Part shown: in pieces, positions 1 to 10,300 of the stretch | How positions within the stretch are numbered: the stretch's first letter is position 1 | How the letters are laid out: each line of letters starts with the position of its first letter | Assembly (NCBI GenBank): GCA_001007975.1 | Contig: CP011268.1 | Span: 868,001-932,000 of the forward strand | From: a candidate division SR1 bacterium Aalborg_AAW-1 | GTDB lineage: Bacteria > Patescibacteriota > Gracilibacteria > Absconditabacterales > Absconditicoccaceae | Reading direction: 5' to 3' | Length of the DNA stretch: 64,000 nucleotides | Program-made: the position numbers and the translations under genes | Notes under the pieces: model-generated | What the model saw: only the letters and a program-made list of their open reading frames with translations | What the model was told of the DNA's origin: nothing | The model's database searches: none

Positions 1-56
1 TGGATGAGTCTAAGTTCAGCTGCGATATCAGGTAGTTGGAGAAAAGTGTCCATCAT
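1..56 (-). CDS. Partial ORF of unknown function, cut by window edge
   Basis: The minus strand is open from an ATG-ATG pair at 56-51 to the window edge, giving MMDTFLQLPDIAAELRLI. I do not recognise it. The same frame is open backwards to the TAA of the HemW gene at 131, reading DPALVKEYLWSIETGSF and onward like real protein, but I see no ATG, GTG or TTG start in that part. The true start is therefore unclear. A short plus-strand reading ending in TAA at 61-63 is the alternative. Low confidence. Confidence 0.3.
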   Translation of the reverse strand, partial: MMDTFLQLPDIAAELRLI

Positions 57-130
57 TATGTAAACAGATATAAAGCTCCCTGTTTCTATACTCCAAAGAT
101 ACTCTTTTACAAGAGCAGGATCGTTTTATT

Positions 131-1492
131 TTATTCCATCAACTCCGTGATAATACTATTGTAGACATCCATTCCTGTGTCAGTGAGTTTCAGAGAAACT
201 CCATTACACTCACATAATCCTTGTTCTTCATACAATTCTATTTTTTCTTCTCGGTTATCAACCAAAAGTGTCGTCATAGGAGCAAGATGGTGTTCTGTAA
301 AGGTTTGTAATATCTCAGTTTGTGATGATTGGAGAAGATAGGCTTGGTAAATTTCTTTTCTCGCTTGCTCATCGATGATGACTCCATCCATGGTTCTCAT
401 TCCCATGAGAAATTTTTCTTTCAAAAAATCTGTTTCTGACAGGAGTTCGGTTTTTTTCTCATCGATCCGTGTTCAGGCAGTGAATCTTTTGAGATCAGGA
501 ACGATAGAGATATGTCAGGAGTGAAGTGCTCAGTGTTGAGTAGTAAGTAGTAAGTCAGGAATAATTCTTGCTAAATTCTCTTGCTTCAAATGGCTTGTCG
601 CACCAGTACCTAGTCCAAGTCGTTCATCCATAGCTCGATAGACACGATTGTGGATACTGTTGGCTCCTGATCTCGAGTAATTGGAAATCTCATATCTCTG
701 ATATCCAGCATCGAGGATGATGTTTTTGAGCAGTTCAAACTCAGCGTACACATCGTCATCGGTTCCGTATTTCTTCAGTCAGAATCCTGCTTTTTCATAA
801 TTATGATTCGCAATCTGTTGGTTAAACCATGCTGATCATTCAAACAATTCTAAGGTATAGAGTGAAAAACTATCAGCAAATTCACTTTCTACAAAATTCT
901 GAAAAAAATCAAGTTTTGCCGGATCTCGAAGTTGAATATCACCCTTGCGTGTCGTGTTAAATTTACCAAAAGCGATAAAATCGAAATTGAAAATATTGTG
1001 ATCCATCCTTACTTTCGTAAGCTTACGCAAAAAATCGACACATGCTTGGAAATTATACTGTCTCCCTGACTCTTCCAATACTTCATTGTCAAAGGATTGG
1101 ATACCAATACTAAACCTAACTCTAGGGAAATTCTTGTAGTGCTTCGAAATAGTTTGGATAAGCTCTAACATATCATCGACAGGATCAGGATTGATTTCGA
1201 TACTGAGTTCTTCGAGGTAGTCCAACTTCCATACTTGTCCGATATGGTCGATAAGTTTTATCATTTCCTGACTACCGATGATACTCGGTGTTCCACCTCA
1301 GAAATAGATCGTTTTGATCTCTTGGTCTCATAGCTTGGTTGCAAAATCATCGATCTGACGATGAAGTGCGTCCAGATAGCTGGTTATGAGCGGCGCAGGT
1401 TCTTGGTTAAGACTCGTCAAAGGTATGACATTGAAACTACAATATCAGCATTTGTGATAACAGAACGGGATATGGATATAGAGAGAAAGCAT
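131..1492 (-). CDS. hemW: HemW-like radical SAM protein (coproporphyrinogen oxidase-like)
   Basis: This 453-residue protein is continuous only when UGA is read as Gly. Near the N terminus it has HIPFCYHKCGYCSF, the CxxxCxxC radical SAM cluster motif of HemW, with the Gly between the last cysteines written TGA. Further on come a conserved IEINPDP stretch, SIGIQSFD and the C-terminal HemW winged region. HemW proteins bind a 4Fe-4S cluster and S-adenosylmethionine and act as haem chaperones rather than true coproporphyrinogen dehydrogenases; that role here is inferred from family. No other haem genes are visible. The start at 1492 puts the cluster motif about 15 residues in, as usual. It ends in TAA. 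Confidence 0.88.
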
Positions 1493-1556
1493 AGACAGTT
1501 AAGAATTAAGAGTGAAAAATTGCCAATAGTATAGGTATTTGGTGAGATGATGCAAT

Positions 1557-1581
1557 AAAAAACCCCTTCTCTATGAAAGGG
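1557..1581 (-). terminator. Candidate intrinsic terminator, minus strand
   Basis: Read on the minus strand, CCCTT and AAGGG arms enclose an eight-base loop and are followed by six T. The nearest minus-strand gene upstream is the flippase ending at 2491, so it could stop transcripts that run antisense through pyrH. The stem is short, so confidence is modest. Confidence 0.4.
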
Positions 1582-1735
1582 AAAGATGTTTTATATCTAA
1601 CTAGATGTTATGGTAAGTTAATTTACTTTTATGTTCATTATTATACATCATAATGTAAGTTTCATACATAGCTCCAATGGTAGTTTATATAATATTATGC
1701 CGAATTCAATACGTTTTCTTTATTCTAACTTATCC

Positions 1736-1764
1736 TTTACAAATTACTCTCAGATTATTATAGT
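1736..1764 (+). promoter_or_regulatory. Sigma-70 type promoter for pyrH
   Basis: TTTACA at 1736-1741 and TATAGT at 1759-1764 are separated by 17 bases, 30 bases upstream of the pyrH start. Confidence 0.6.
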
Positions 1765-1794
1765 TCAGTCAGAATTTTATTTTTTGCAAACACG

Positions 1795-2490
1795 ATGAAA
1801 AGAATCCTGCTCAAACTCTCTGGTGAAGCGATCAAGGCGCAATCTGCTACAAATTATGATCCTGATTTTATGGATATGCTTGCTCAAAAAATTATCGGTT
1901 TGACACAGCAGTGATTGCAAGTAGGTATTGTGGTCGGATGATGAAATCTCTACCGTGGAGTGCAGGGGACGAATATTGGGATTACTCGTGCGACTGGAGA
2001 TAGTATGGGTATGGTCGGTACTATTATGAATGGTCTGGCTATTGCTGATTTTATCAATCAGAGATGAGGAAGGACAAGAGTACTGTCTGCTATTGAGATT
2101 CCGAGAGTATGTGATTTTTTTTCTCGTAGTGCAGCTCTTCACCATTTTAGGGAATGAAGAGTAGTTATCTGTGTAGCTGGTACTGGTAATCCATATTTTT
2201 CGACTGATAGTGGAGCAGTGCAGAGAGCACTCGAGATGGAGTGTGATATGGTGATCAAAGCGACGAAAGTAAATGGCATCTATGATAGTGATCCTGCTAC
2301 TAATCCTGGAGCTAAAAAATATCCTCATATCTCTCACCAGAAAGTCATCGAGGACAATCTCCGTATTATGGATCTGACTGCCGTTGCTATGGCAAAGGAT
2401 AACAATATGCCTATGTTTGTCTGTAAGATGGAAGATATTGATCGTCTGGCTGATGAAGATTTAAGTTTTGGGACGGTGGTGAAAAGTTAG
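1795..2490 (+). CDS. pyrH: UMP kinase
   Basis: Phosphorylates UMP to UDP in pyrimidine nucleotide synthesis; cytosolic hexamer in the known family. The 231-residue protein starts MKRILLKLSGEA and carries VGIVVGGGNLYRG, ATGDSMGMVGTIMN and the TKVNGIYDSDP segment of bacterial PyrH. Five glycines are TGA, including two of the three in VVGGGN, which gives a direct proof of UGA=Gly. Length matches the family (about 240). A promoter lies just upstream. Its TAG stop at 2488-2490 touches the stop of the convergent flippase gene with no gap. Confidence 0.97.
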
Positions 2491-3801
2491 TTATTTTTTC
2501 TTCCTAAAATAATACCATCATCCTATAATTAGGACGATATTCCCGATAAGCTGTGCATATACTAGTCAGGTGAGTCCAAACTTATGACCTAGGATAAAAC
2601 TTGCAATCGTATTTGCTAACAGTCACAGTGCCAGAATCCATACTCTTTGTTTCACCAATCCACGTGAAGCGATATCTTGAAACAGGATACCAAAGAGAGG
2701 AATAGTAAAAAGAAAAGGAGCATAATGTTGAAATAAAGCTCAAGATTGGCGAAATTGTTCCCCAAAGAGAAGTACTGCAATAGGTTGGGCTAAGAAATAT
2801 CACGCTATTCATCACACCACCCCAAAAATAACGATACCTATAAAAAGTAACTTAAAAAGATGATCTATTTTAGATTGATGTCACTTTTTGTATAATTCAT
2901 TGAGAAGAGGAAAAAGATAATTAATGAGGGGATTTGTTACGATACCTACAATAGTATAGAATGAGAGATAGTATGACCAATATCAGGCTGCTTGTGCTCA
3001 GAGATAATAGAGTGCAAATTGTTGATTGATCTGACCAAAGAGTGTTCCTGTTCCAGCTCCAATCATGACCCAAATTCCATATTTTCGTTGTTTGTCGAAC
3101 AGTTCTTTATCCCACAGTATTTTTCATTGTGTGAATAGTCATCCAAAAAGCTTATGTAACCCCAAAAATCATATCAGACATGCTACAATCACTCCTCATA
3201 TCCATAGTAAGGTAAAGGTTGTTAGTGAAAGATATCATCATACAAGTAATGCTCAAGTTCCTACAACGACTGTTCGCATTCTGATCGCTTCCAATCCTTG
3301 TGATCGCTTGACTTGTTGGGTAGCAATAAAAAATGAGTTAAGAGCTTGTGATATATTCAGAAGAATGAAATACAGAGAAAAGAACTCTAAAAGAGGAAGT
3401 GTAGATATATTTTTAAAATAATGGATACTCAACCACTCTGCACCAAAAAATAATCATGATCCAATGAGTATTCCTGACACAAGTTGAAGAATGAGAGTAT
3501 AGACAAAGATAGATTTGCTTTCATTATATTTTTTGTCAATAAGATAATGAGGGAGGTAGTACTGGAGTGCTTCAGTAAGTCCAAGATCATTATAAGCAGC
3601 TAAGATACTTATAATTCATAATACAGAATAAAATAATCCTATTTGTTCTACGCTTAACGTTCCAGCAATCATAATCTTGATGAGGTATCAGGTTGGAGCA
3701 ATCAGGAATGCAAAAAAATACATCCAAAATCCATTACGCATCAGTTTTTTCTGGAGTAATTCGTCAGGGAAATGATCTTGAATTCAATCGGTTGAAAGCA
3801 T
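2491..3801 (-). CDS. Polysaccharide flippase-like membrane protein (MATE/Wzx superfamily)
   Basis: A 436-residue, strongly hydrophobic protein with about a dozen predicted membrane segments. The N-terminal part (MRNGFWMYFFAFLIAPTGY, then LSVEQIGLFYSVLGIISIL and the DLGLTEALQYYLP segment) has the layout of oligosaccharide or O-antigen flippases, which move lipid-linked sugars across the cytoplasmic membrane. Many loop glycines are TGA. It follows the TPR gene by 13 bases on the same strand, so the two probably form one operon. It ends base-to-base with pyrH. Substrate unknown. Confidence 0.75.
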
Positions 3802-3814
3802 GATGAAAGAGTGA

Positions 3815-5389
3815 TTACAGAAGTGTCTTGATTCTATTACTTATTTTTTCTCTAATAGTTTGATTATTGGTAAGGGAGATAGCAGATATGTATGATTTTT
3901 GTGCATTAGACGTATCTCCTTGTTTATAATAATAGTCTCCAAGTATATAGTACATATACGACCTTGGAAATTCACTAATAATACCTTTAAGGTAAGTGTC
4001 TGAATAATTCGCTGTATTTGAACTTATGTCTTTTGCTATTTGTCATATATTACAGATAGTTTGATCAAGTCATTGGTTTTGACATCTTTCGATGTAGAGA
4101 CTTAATAGTGTTGTATCTTGGAGCAGAATCTCATACGGTTGATCTGACATAAATGGCTCGAAAACTATAGTTTCCCAAGTCAACATCATATCTGAATTAT
4201 TGATATCAGTATATCATAGTAATGCTTTCATTTGTTTAGCTACATTAAGCCAATCTTTGATAGCGATATAGGAAAGAATTTTATATCTGACGGCATCGCT
4301 GACTAACTTGTCTTGGGTAATTTGATTGAGATAGAGTACAGCATCAGTATATTTTCCTAGTCGATAAGAACATACTCATGCAAAAAATTGGTAGGTACTC
4401 ACGTTCTTAGGATCTGTCTCTATGAGTTGAAGAAAATATGATTGTGCTTTGCTCCAATCGTGGAGTATCATATAACTATAGGCTAAGATCTGTTTAGGTA
4501 AGATATAATTGGGATATTCCACCAAAAGTTCTAGTGACAGTTGTTGAGCTACAAAAGGATATCCATATTGAAACATTCATAGAGCAATCAATCCATCACT
4601 ATAGTAACTAGGAATATCATGCCCTTGTGTACTTTGATTAATTTTTTGACGAATATCTTTTACTAATGGTGCAAGATCAGATTGTTCATTGTCAGTATAT
4701 TCAGGAAGATTATTGATAAAGGCTTCTTTATCTCATTGAAGGATCATAATGATCGCTTTATATCGTTGTGCATCTTTTGAGGAGAGAAGATTGTTGACAC
4801 TAAGCTCATTGATCATATTACTGATAAGATTGAGATCTTGTGTTTGCTTATCAACGAGTTTGCTATTAAATAATATCCTCATGGTAAGATGTGGATTTAT
4901 GCTCTTTATAGTTGTACTATCAAGTTCTTCAAATATTTCGTAAGCTCTTGTAAAATTGGATTCTTTGCTTAGTTGTGTAATAAGTGCAATAGCGATAGTA
5001 GAGTCTTTATTAACTTTATATTGATCTTCTAATTCTTTCGTACTTGTTCCTGAATTCATTATGGAATCTGTAGTAATGCTTGCTATGATATCATCAAAAG
5101 AGATGCTAGTAGACGCATTATTGTACGTTTCACCACTACCAAGTGTATTTTGAATAGCTTGTGTGATAGTTTCTTGTGTGAGTTGTTCAGAAGAGGATGA
5201 TTGATTGCGTTTTCATATCCATTGTTTTACTGTGTTTGTCCAACCATACAACATCTGTGTTTGTTGTATTTCTTGCGGGTCAGAATATTGTTTTTGAAAA
5301 TTTACTCAGCTAAAAAAACTAAGTACATATCAGCCTCGTAATAAGAGTACTCATAAACTCATAAAATATTTCGTTTGGTTTTTTATCAT
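3815..5389 (-). CDS. Membrane-anchored TPR-like repeat protein
   Basis: A 524-residue protein with a hydrophobic N-terminal segment (about residues 8-27), a Q/S/T-rich linker, then helical repeats. Alternating motifs such as ALITQLSKESNFTRAYEIFE and LGDYYYKQGDTSNAQKSYI match tetratricopeptide repeats. The family mediates protein-protein contacts; partner unknown. It lies 13 bases upstream of the flippase, so it may be an extracytoplasmic helper in polysaccharide export. That role is inference. Start at 5389 gives the membrane segment close to the N terminus. Confidence 0.7.
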
Positions 5390-5528
5390 GTGATTATGTA
5401 GTGATATAAGTACCTATACAGAGTAGTGATTTCTTGCTACAAAATCAATTGTATCTTGATAGTGTAAATTGACTTTTGTTTGAATTTTTGATGATAATAT
5501 ATATAGTGTATTTTTAATCTCTTTGTAT

Positions 5529-6191
5529 ATGATGTCTAATATTTTCTGTCTGTGATCATTGAAGTGATCTCATCTGATCATAAATCAAGAAAAATATGCA
5601 GCACTGCTACAACAGCATCCTCATACACAAGATGGTTATATCCATATTGTGGGTGCTATTCTTACGGATGAAACTGGTCGTATCTATATGCATCACAATG
5701 CAAAACTTAACGAATTTCTTGTTCCATGATGAAAAGTAGAAATATGAGAGAGTTTCGAAGAAGCGCTTGTGAGAGAATGTAAAGAAGAACTCAATATTGA
5801 TATTGAAGATATGACTCATCTCTCATCGGTAAAATATATAGCAGGATGAGTTCGTCGATGTTTTCATATGTTTCAAGTACATACCTATACTGGTATACCT
5901 ATCAATAATGAAAAAAAATATGATCAGTATCGAGCAAAAAAAGTATTTTCTGATAACACATTTTGATTTGGGATACGTATTGATGGTACCATTACGGAAG
6001 ATGAACAGGATATCATGCATACATTCTTAGATTTGTATCATATCTGGGTAGTTGCTCCTCATATTGAGAAAAGTATCTTACTTGAGGGTACGTATCTGCC
6101 ATACGATGAGTCTCTTATTGATCGTTCGAAGCATTATTATCTTTGGTTTGATGAGGAGAAGCGGCAATATATTGTTCAATTGCATTGATAA
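5529..6191 (+). CDS. Nudix hydrolase-domain protein
   Basis: A 220-residue protein. A Nudix box begins at PGGKVEIGESFEEALVREC and ends in KEELNI, with both leading glycines written TGA; the metal-binding REUxEE core is intact. The family hydrolyses nucleoside diphosphates linked to another group; the substrate cannot be told. ATG-ATG at 5529/5532 gives two possible starts. The gene ends TGA-TAA, that is, a terminal Gly and then the stop. Its last 77 bases overlap the 3' end of the convergent gene at 6115-7206. Confidence 0.8.
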
Positions 6192-7206
6192 TATCAGATT
6201 TTAGCGCTAGTGCTTGTGTTGGATAAAGATTGTAAAAATTAGGTTTCTGATCTTTTCATAGAAGATAATTTACATAATGATGATTGTAATTATATATTTC
6301 TTGTTGATAATCGCGAAACGAAAATACTAATTGTTCTTTAGAATCTTTATACTTCATTGAAGTAATATCTATTGGTATATTCATATCTTCATCCAGATTA
6401 TGTAACATAATATCGTATCAATGAGAAAGATCAACATACATTGATGGGAGTATGATTTGAAATTTTCTATATCTTATCATAATAATGTTATTATTCTGTG
6501 CTCATGTTCAAAAAAGATTTTCCATGAGTGATGCAAAGGATAGATTCTCAATATGATTATATAAAAGAGTATAGCCTATCATAGAAGCATGTTTTTTTAA
6601 CTCTTCAGGTAAAAATACATATTTCTTTCAATGATTAGAATGAGGCTGTTGTGTATAGAGTGTATATTGATCTATAATCGTATCGGTTAGATTATTATTG
6701 AGTAGTAATTGATCTTGCTTGAGTTGTTTAAAGATTTCATTATTTTCAGGAGAAAAATTATAATGTTGAAAATAATCAAATTGTAATAAATTATAAATCA
6801 AATTTTGTACTTCATGGTTTCTAAATTTTTGTTGCATAGATTTTTTTCATTGCACAAGTGTTTGTAGTAATTTTTGAGCTATAGTATGTTCATTGATTCA
6901 TGGTGTAGTGATGATATTATTTTCGTTTATATGCTCTTCATTATTTTTTCAATTCATATATTCTTTTCCTTTTGTTGTCTTTTTTATTGTGTCATTTTGT
7001 GAGTCAAGAGTGTCATGTATACTGTCTTGTATATTATGAGATATATTGTAATGTTTTTGACGTGATAGATGAGTTCATTGTCTTATTCATAAACTTGAGA
7101 GGTGTCTAAAAATTGCAGTTGATTTACTACCTTTTTCTCGAAATCATTTTTTTATGGATTTTGAAATGAGTTCTTTGGTTATAGTTATATCGTCTCTGTT
7201 GTTCAT
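6115..7206 (-). CDS. Hypothetical protein, 363 residues
   Basis: Continuous with UGA=Gly from ATG at 7206 to TAA at 6115. The first 35 residues are rich in Lys/Arg (KELISKSIKKGFREKGSK), followed by a polar Asn/Gln/His-rich linker and a more ordered C-terminal half (FASLMENLFGTGAQNNNIIM). No signal peptide or membrane segment is seen and I do not recognise a family. The 3' end overlaps the Nudix gene by 77 bases on the opposite strand. It stands divergent from the giant gene at 7336. Confidence 0.6.
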
Positions 7207-7335
7207 TTTACTGTTATAGCTATATTTATATAAAATGTCAATACTTTGTTGGGTATGAAAATATATCTAATTTCTTGCAAAAAATACTTTTCTGACTATA
7301 CTTACAGTATTATTTTAGATCATGTTTGCTTGTAT

Positions 7336-10300
7336 ATGGCAAGATCACATCCAAACCATCCTCAATCTAATACAGAACAGTCACACCACTGAAAAAAAAA
7401 TGGAATTGCCGATCTCTATACACATGAGATTGCGAACGCTTTTTCTAAACAGATGGAATCCAAGCATGATGATTATTTGTCGAGATCTAAAGAACAGATT
7501 GTGAAAGATTTTGAGCAGTTTGTAGAACAAGAATATGGTAATCATGTCTTACAGTCACTTAAAGATGGAAAGATAACGGGGAAGGCTCTGGACATAGAAA
7601 TGAATCTTATAGCAGATAAGGGGTTTATGCTTTCTGATTTTCTGGATAGTAAAAAATGAGAAGTGATCCAGAATAATCTACGTCGTACGGTCAAAGAACA
7701 AGATGCTATGGAACACTGACTTTTGAGTCTTTATAACCAACGAAATACGCTTCCTCCGGCTACGAAAAGTAAACTGGTATTTGATGATTTTATCCATGCA
7801 CAAGGATATAGAAAAATCACTAATCCATCATGAGATGTGACAGGTATCACACCAGGACATAATCCCAAATCCCATAATATCCAAACATTACAGACAGTGT
7901 GGAAAGAGTATGTACGTAGTGTGACGAGTGATAGTAATGAACGCCAGGATTATACTGCATTGTTAGATTTAGGTCATTTTGATTCTACGGAAAAAATCGT
8001 AGCTGTGAGTGCTGTCCGTGAACTGTATGAGAATATTCAGAGGAAGATGAAAGGACAACAGCGTCAGGATCTTCTTTCTTTAGCTGATAGTATTTTTGAA
8101 AAAAGTACAAACCCTATTCCATCAGATCTTACATGGACGACAATGGAGGGATTAGCTGTCGCTATGAGAGATTTCTTCCAACAAGCTGGATCAGTTGCAG
8201 ATCAGGACCAATTACAATCATTACAAGATATGAGACTGAGTTTAAAATCTTGTGTAAAAACAGCAGAAGAAAATAAATTATTGGAGTGATGAAGTGCAGA
8301 AAGACAACTGTTTAACAAACAATATTCCGATGTTAATCGTCAGTTTCAAAATATGGCGAATAGTTTTGTACAGGCTGATTTGATTAACAATATCGATGAA
8401 ATTGTCGAAACGGTAGATGAAGAAATCGATGAATATGCGAAAGTATTTGATATACCTGGAAATATGAATAAATTTTTTGAACAGTTTGGTAAACCGTCAG
8501 AACTTACCAATACGTATACTGATCCAGCTTATATCACACTGAAGAGAAGAGAGCATGATTTGAGAGAATTATTAGCCCAAGAAGGAATTTCAAAGTCAGA
8601 TAAAGAATCCTATACTGCAGAATTGGTTGAGGTGAAGTGAAAAATCAATGCTCATAAAAATACTCATCAGGTATCTACTTGGGATGGATATTTTGATCAT
8701 ATTGCCCAACAAATCGATACAGCACGTGTTCAAACAGGGATAGCTGTTTCTTGATCTGATGTAAAATCAGTATTGCAGGATTTGAGAGATAGTAATTGGG
8801 ATATAGCTTCGCTTTGATCTGGACAGAATACCCTGATGCAAGCATCGATTGCTCTTCAGCTTCTGAACGTTAAGGATAAACATTCATTTCAAAATCTCTG
8901 ATATAGTTTCCAATCCTATGCACAATTTGTTTCATCATTATATGACTTAGAATCTCCAAAAGCTACGATTCTGACCCAAGATAACGTTCCGATTGAATTG
9001 AATTTTACCAGTAAGAAGTTCGTCGGGAAACCACTAGAATTTCATAACATCGATGTCGATGATATTTCATCATTATCTGATATCCGTGTAGAGTTTGAGC
9101 TAGACTTAAATAATAATCCTGATGCAGAGAATTTTATCCGTACGATGACGGGTGGTCCGAATAGTCACCTTGTTCAAGATTTTTTCCCACAACAACCAGG
9201 ATTTCCTGAGACGATGACCGATAGTTCATTGGTAGAGATGGTAGATAAGAATGGTGTGCGTTATGAAGGATATCTTTCACCTACGCATATCATCAATAAG
9301 CAATATATAGATGATGATATCTATGGAAATAGTGATCCTCAACAGTCAGCAAAAACATATATTCTCTATACTAAACCAGCTGACCAACTTCATACCGATA
9401 GAGCATTCGTTACTCAAAAAGATGCTGATGATAATACAATTCTTACTGAATCAGGAAAAGAAAAACCAGTGTATATCAATAGTGCTAATCTTGCTGATTG
9501 GCAATCCATCGATATCAAGGAGAAAAAAGTGACACTTTCTGACGGACACTTGAAAGCATTGACGTTAGGTCATATGATCGCTCAGTCTGTGGATGCATCT
9601 CAACTCTTAGATCCCAAAAATAGTCAGCGTGTCCAGAATATGATAGCACAACAAAATGCATCAATAGCTAAAGGACTGCAAGAAAATAATCGTGATATTG
9701 GATCAGAAGGATCACAACACATAGAAACTCCCTATGAATCACTTTCTTCTGCAGAGGAGTTTAGCCAATCATGGGAATCACTGTTATGAGGAAAACATCC
9801 TTGTGAAGTGGGGAGTCGTATAGCAGTGAAATTTCCTCAAGAAATTGATGGCTTCCAAACCTTACAAACTCATCCTGTGAGTGAACAACTTCTGAGTATG
9901 ACCATCAAAGATCTCAAAAAAGATGAACAAGGTAATATTATAGGAGCAACATTTGCGTTCGATACGCTTTCTCGTATAGGGAAATGTACCTTGAAAGATA
10001 TAACCTTAGAGGGAAAAAAAATTGATAAGATTGGAGAAATATTTAAATGATGAGCAACCTATATTGATAATATTAATGATCCACAGGATTATTCTCATAC
10101 AATCTCAAGATTACAATCACAGTTTTCTGATGGAAAAAGAAAAAAAGATTATCTCTGGTCAAGTATTGGACAACTTGATTTTGATGGTAAAGTGTTTAAA
10201 AAATGAAAAGAGAATATAACACGTTTTTTGACAACAGAAAAAGCAGCAGATTCAAAAAATCAAAAAGAAAAGACATTTGATGTAGAGTATAAGGTTGAAT

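Larger units (their letters stand above)
1493..1794. other. Intergenic region between divergent hemW and pyrH
   Basis: About 300 bases of AT-rich DNA without a gene on either strand. It holds a hairpin with an adjacent A/T run (1557-1581) and a good promoter for pyrH (1736-1764). The segment just upstream of hemW contains a GTTAAGAATTAAGAGTGAAAAA stretch resembling spacer sequences near 40160 and 42980. I see nothing else in it. Confidence 0.6.

Noticed and set aside
1777-2337. 186-residue minus-strand ORF opposite pyrH
   Set aside because: It mirrors the certain UMP kinase gene; Ser/Thr/His-rich and without motif.
3065-3421. 118-residue plus-strand ORF opposite the flippase
   Set aside because: Antisense to a continuous 12-helix protein; no family pattern.
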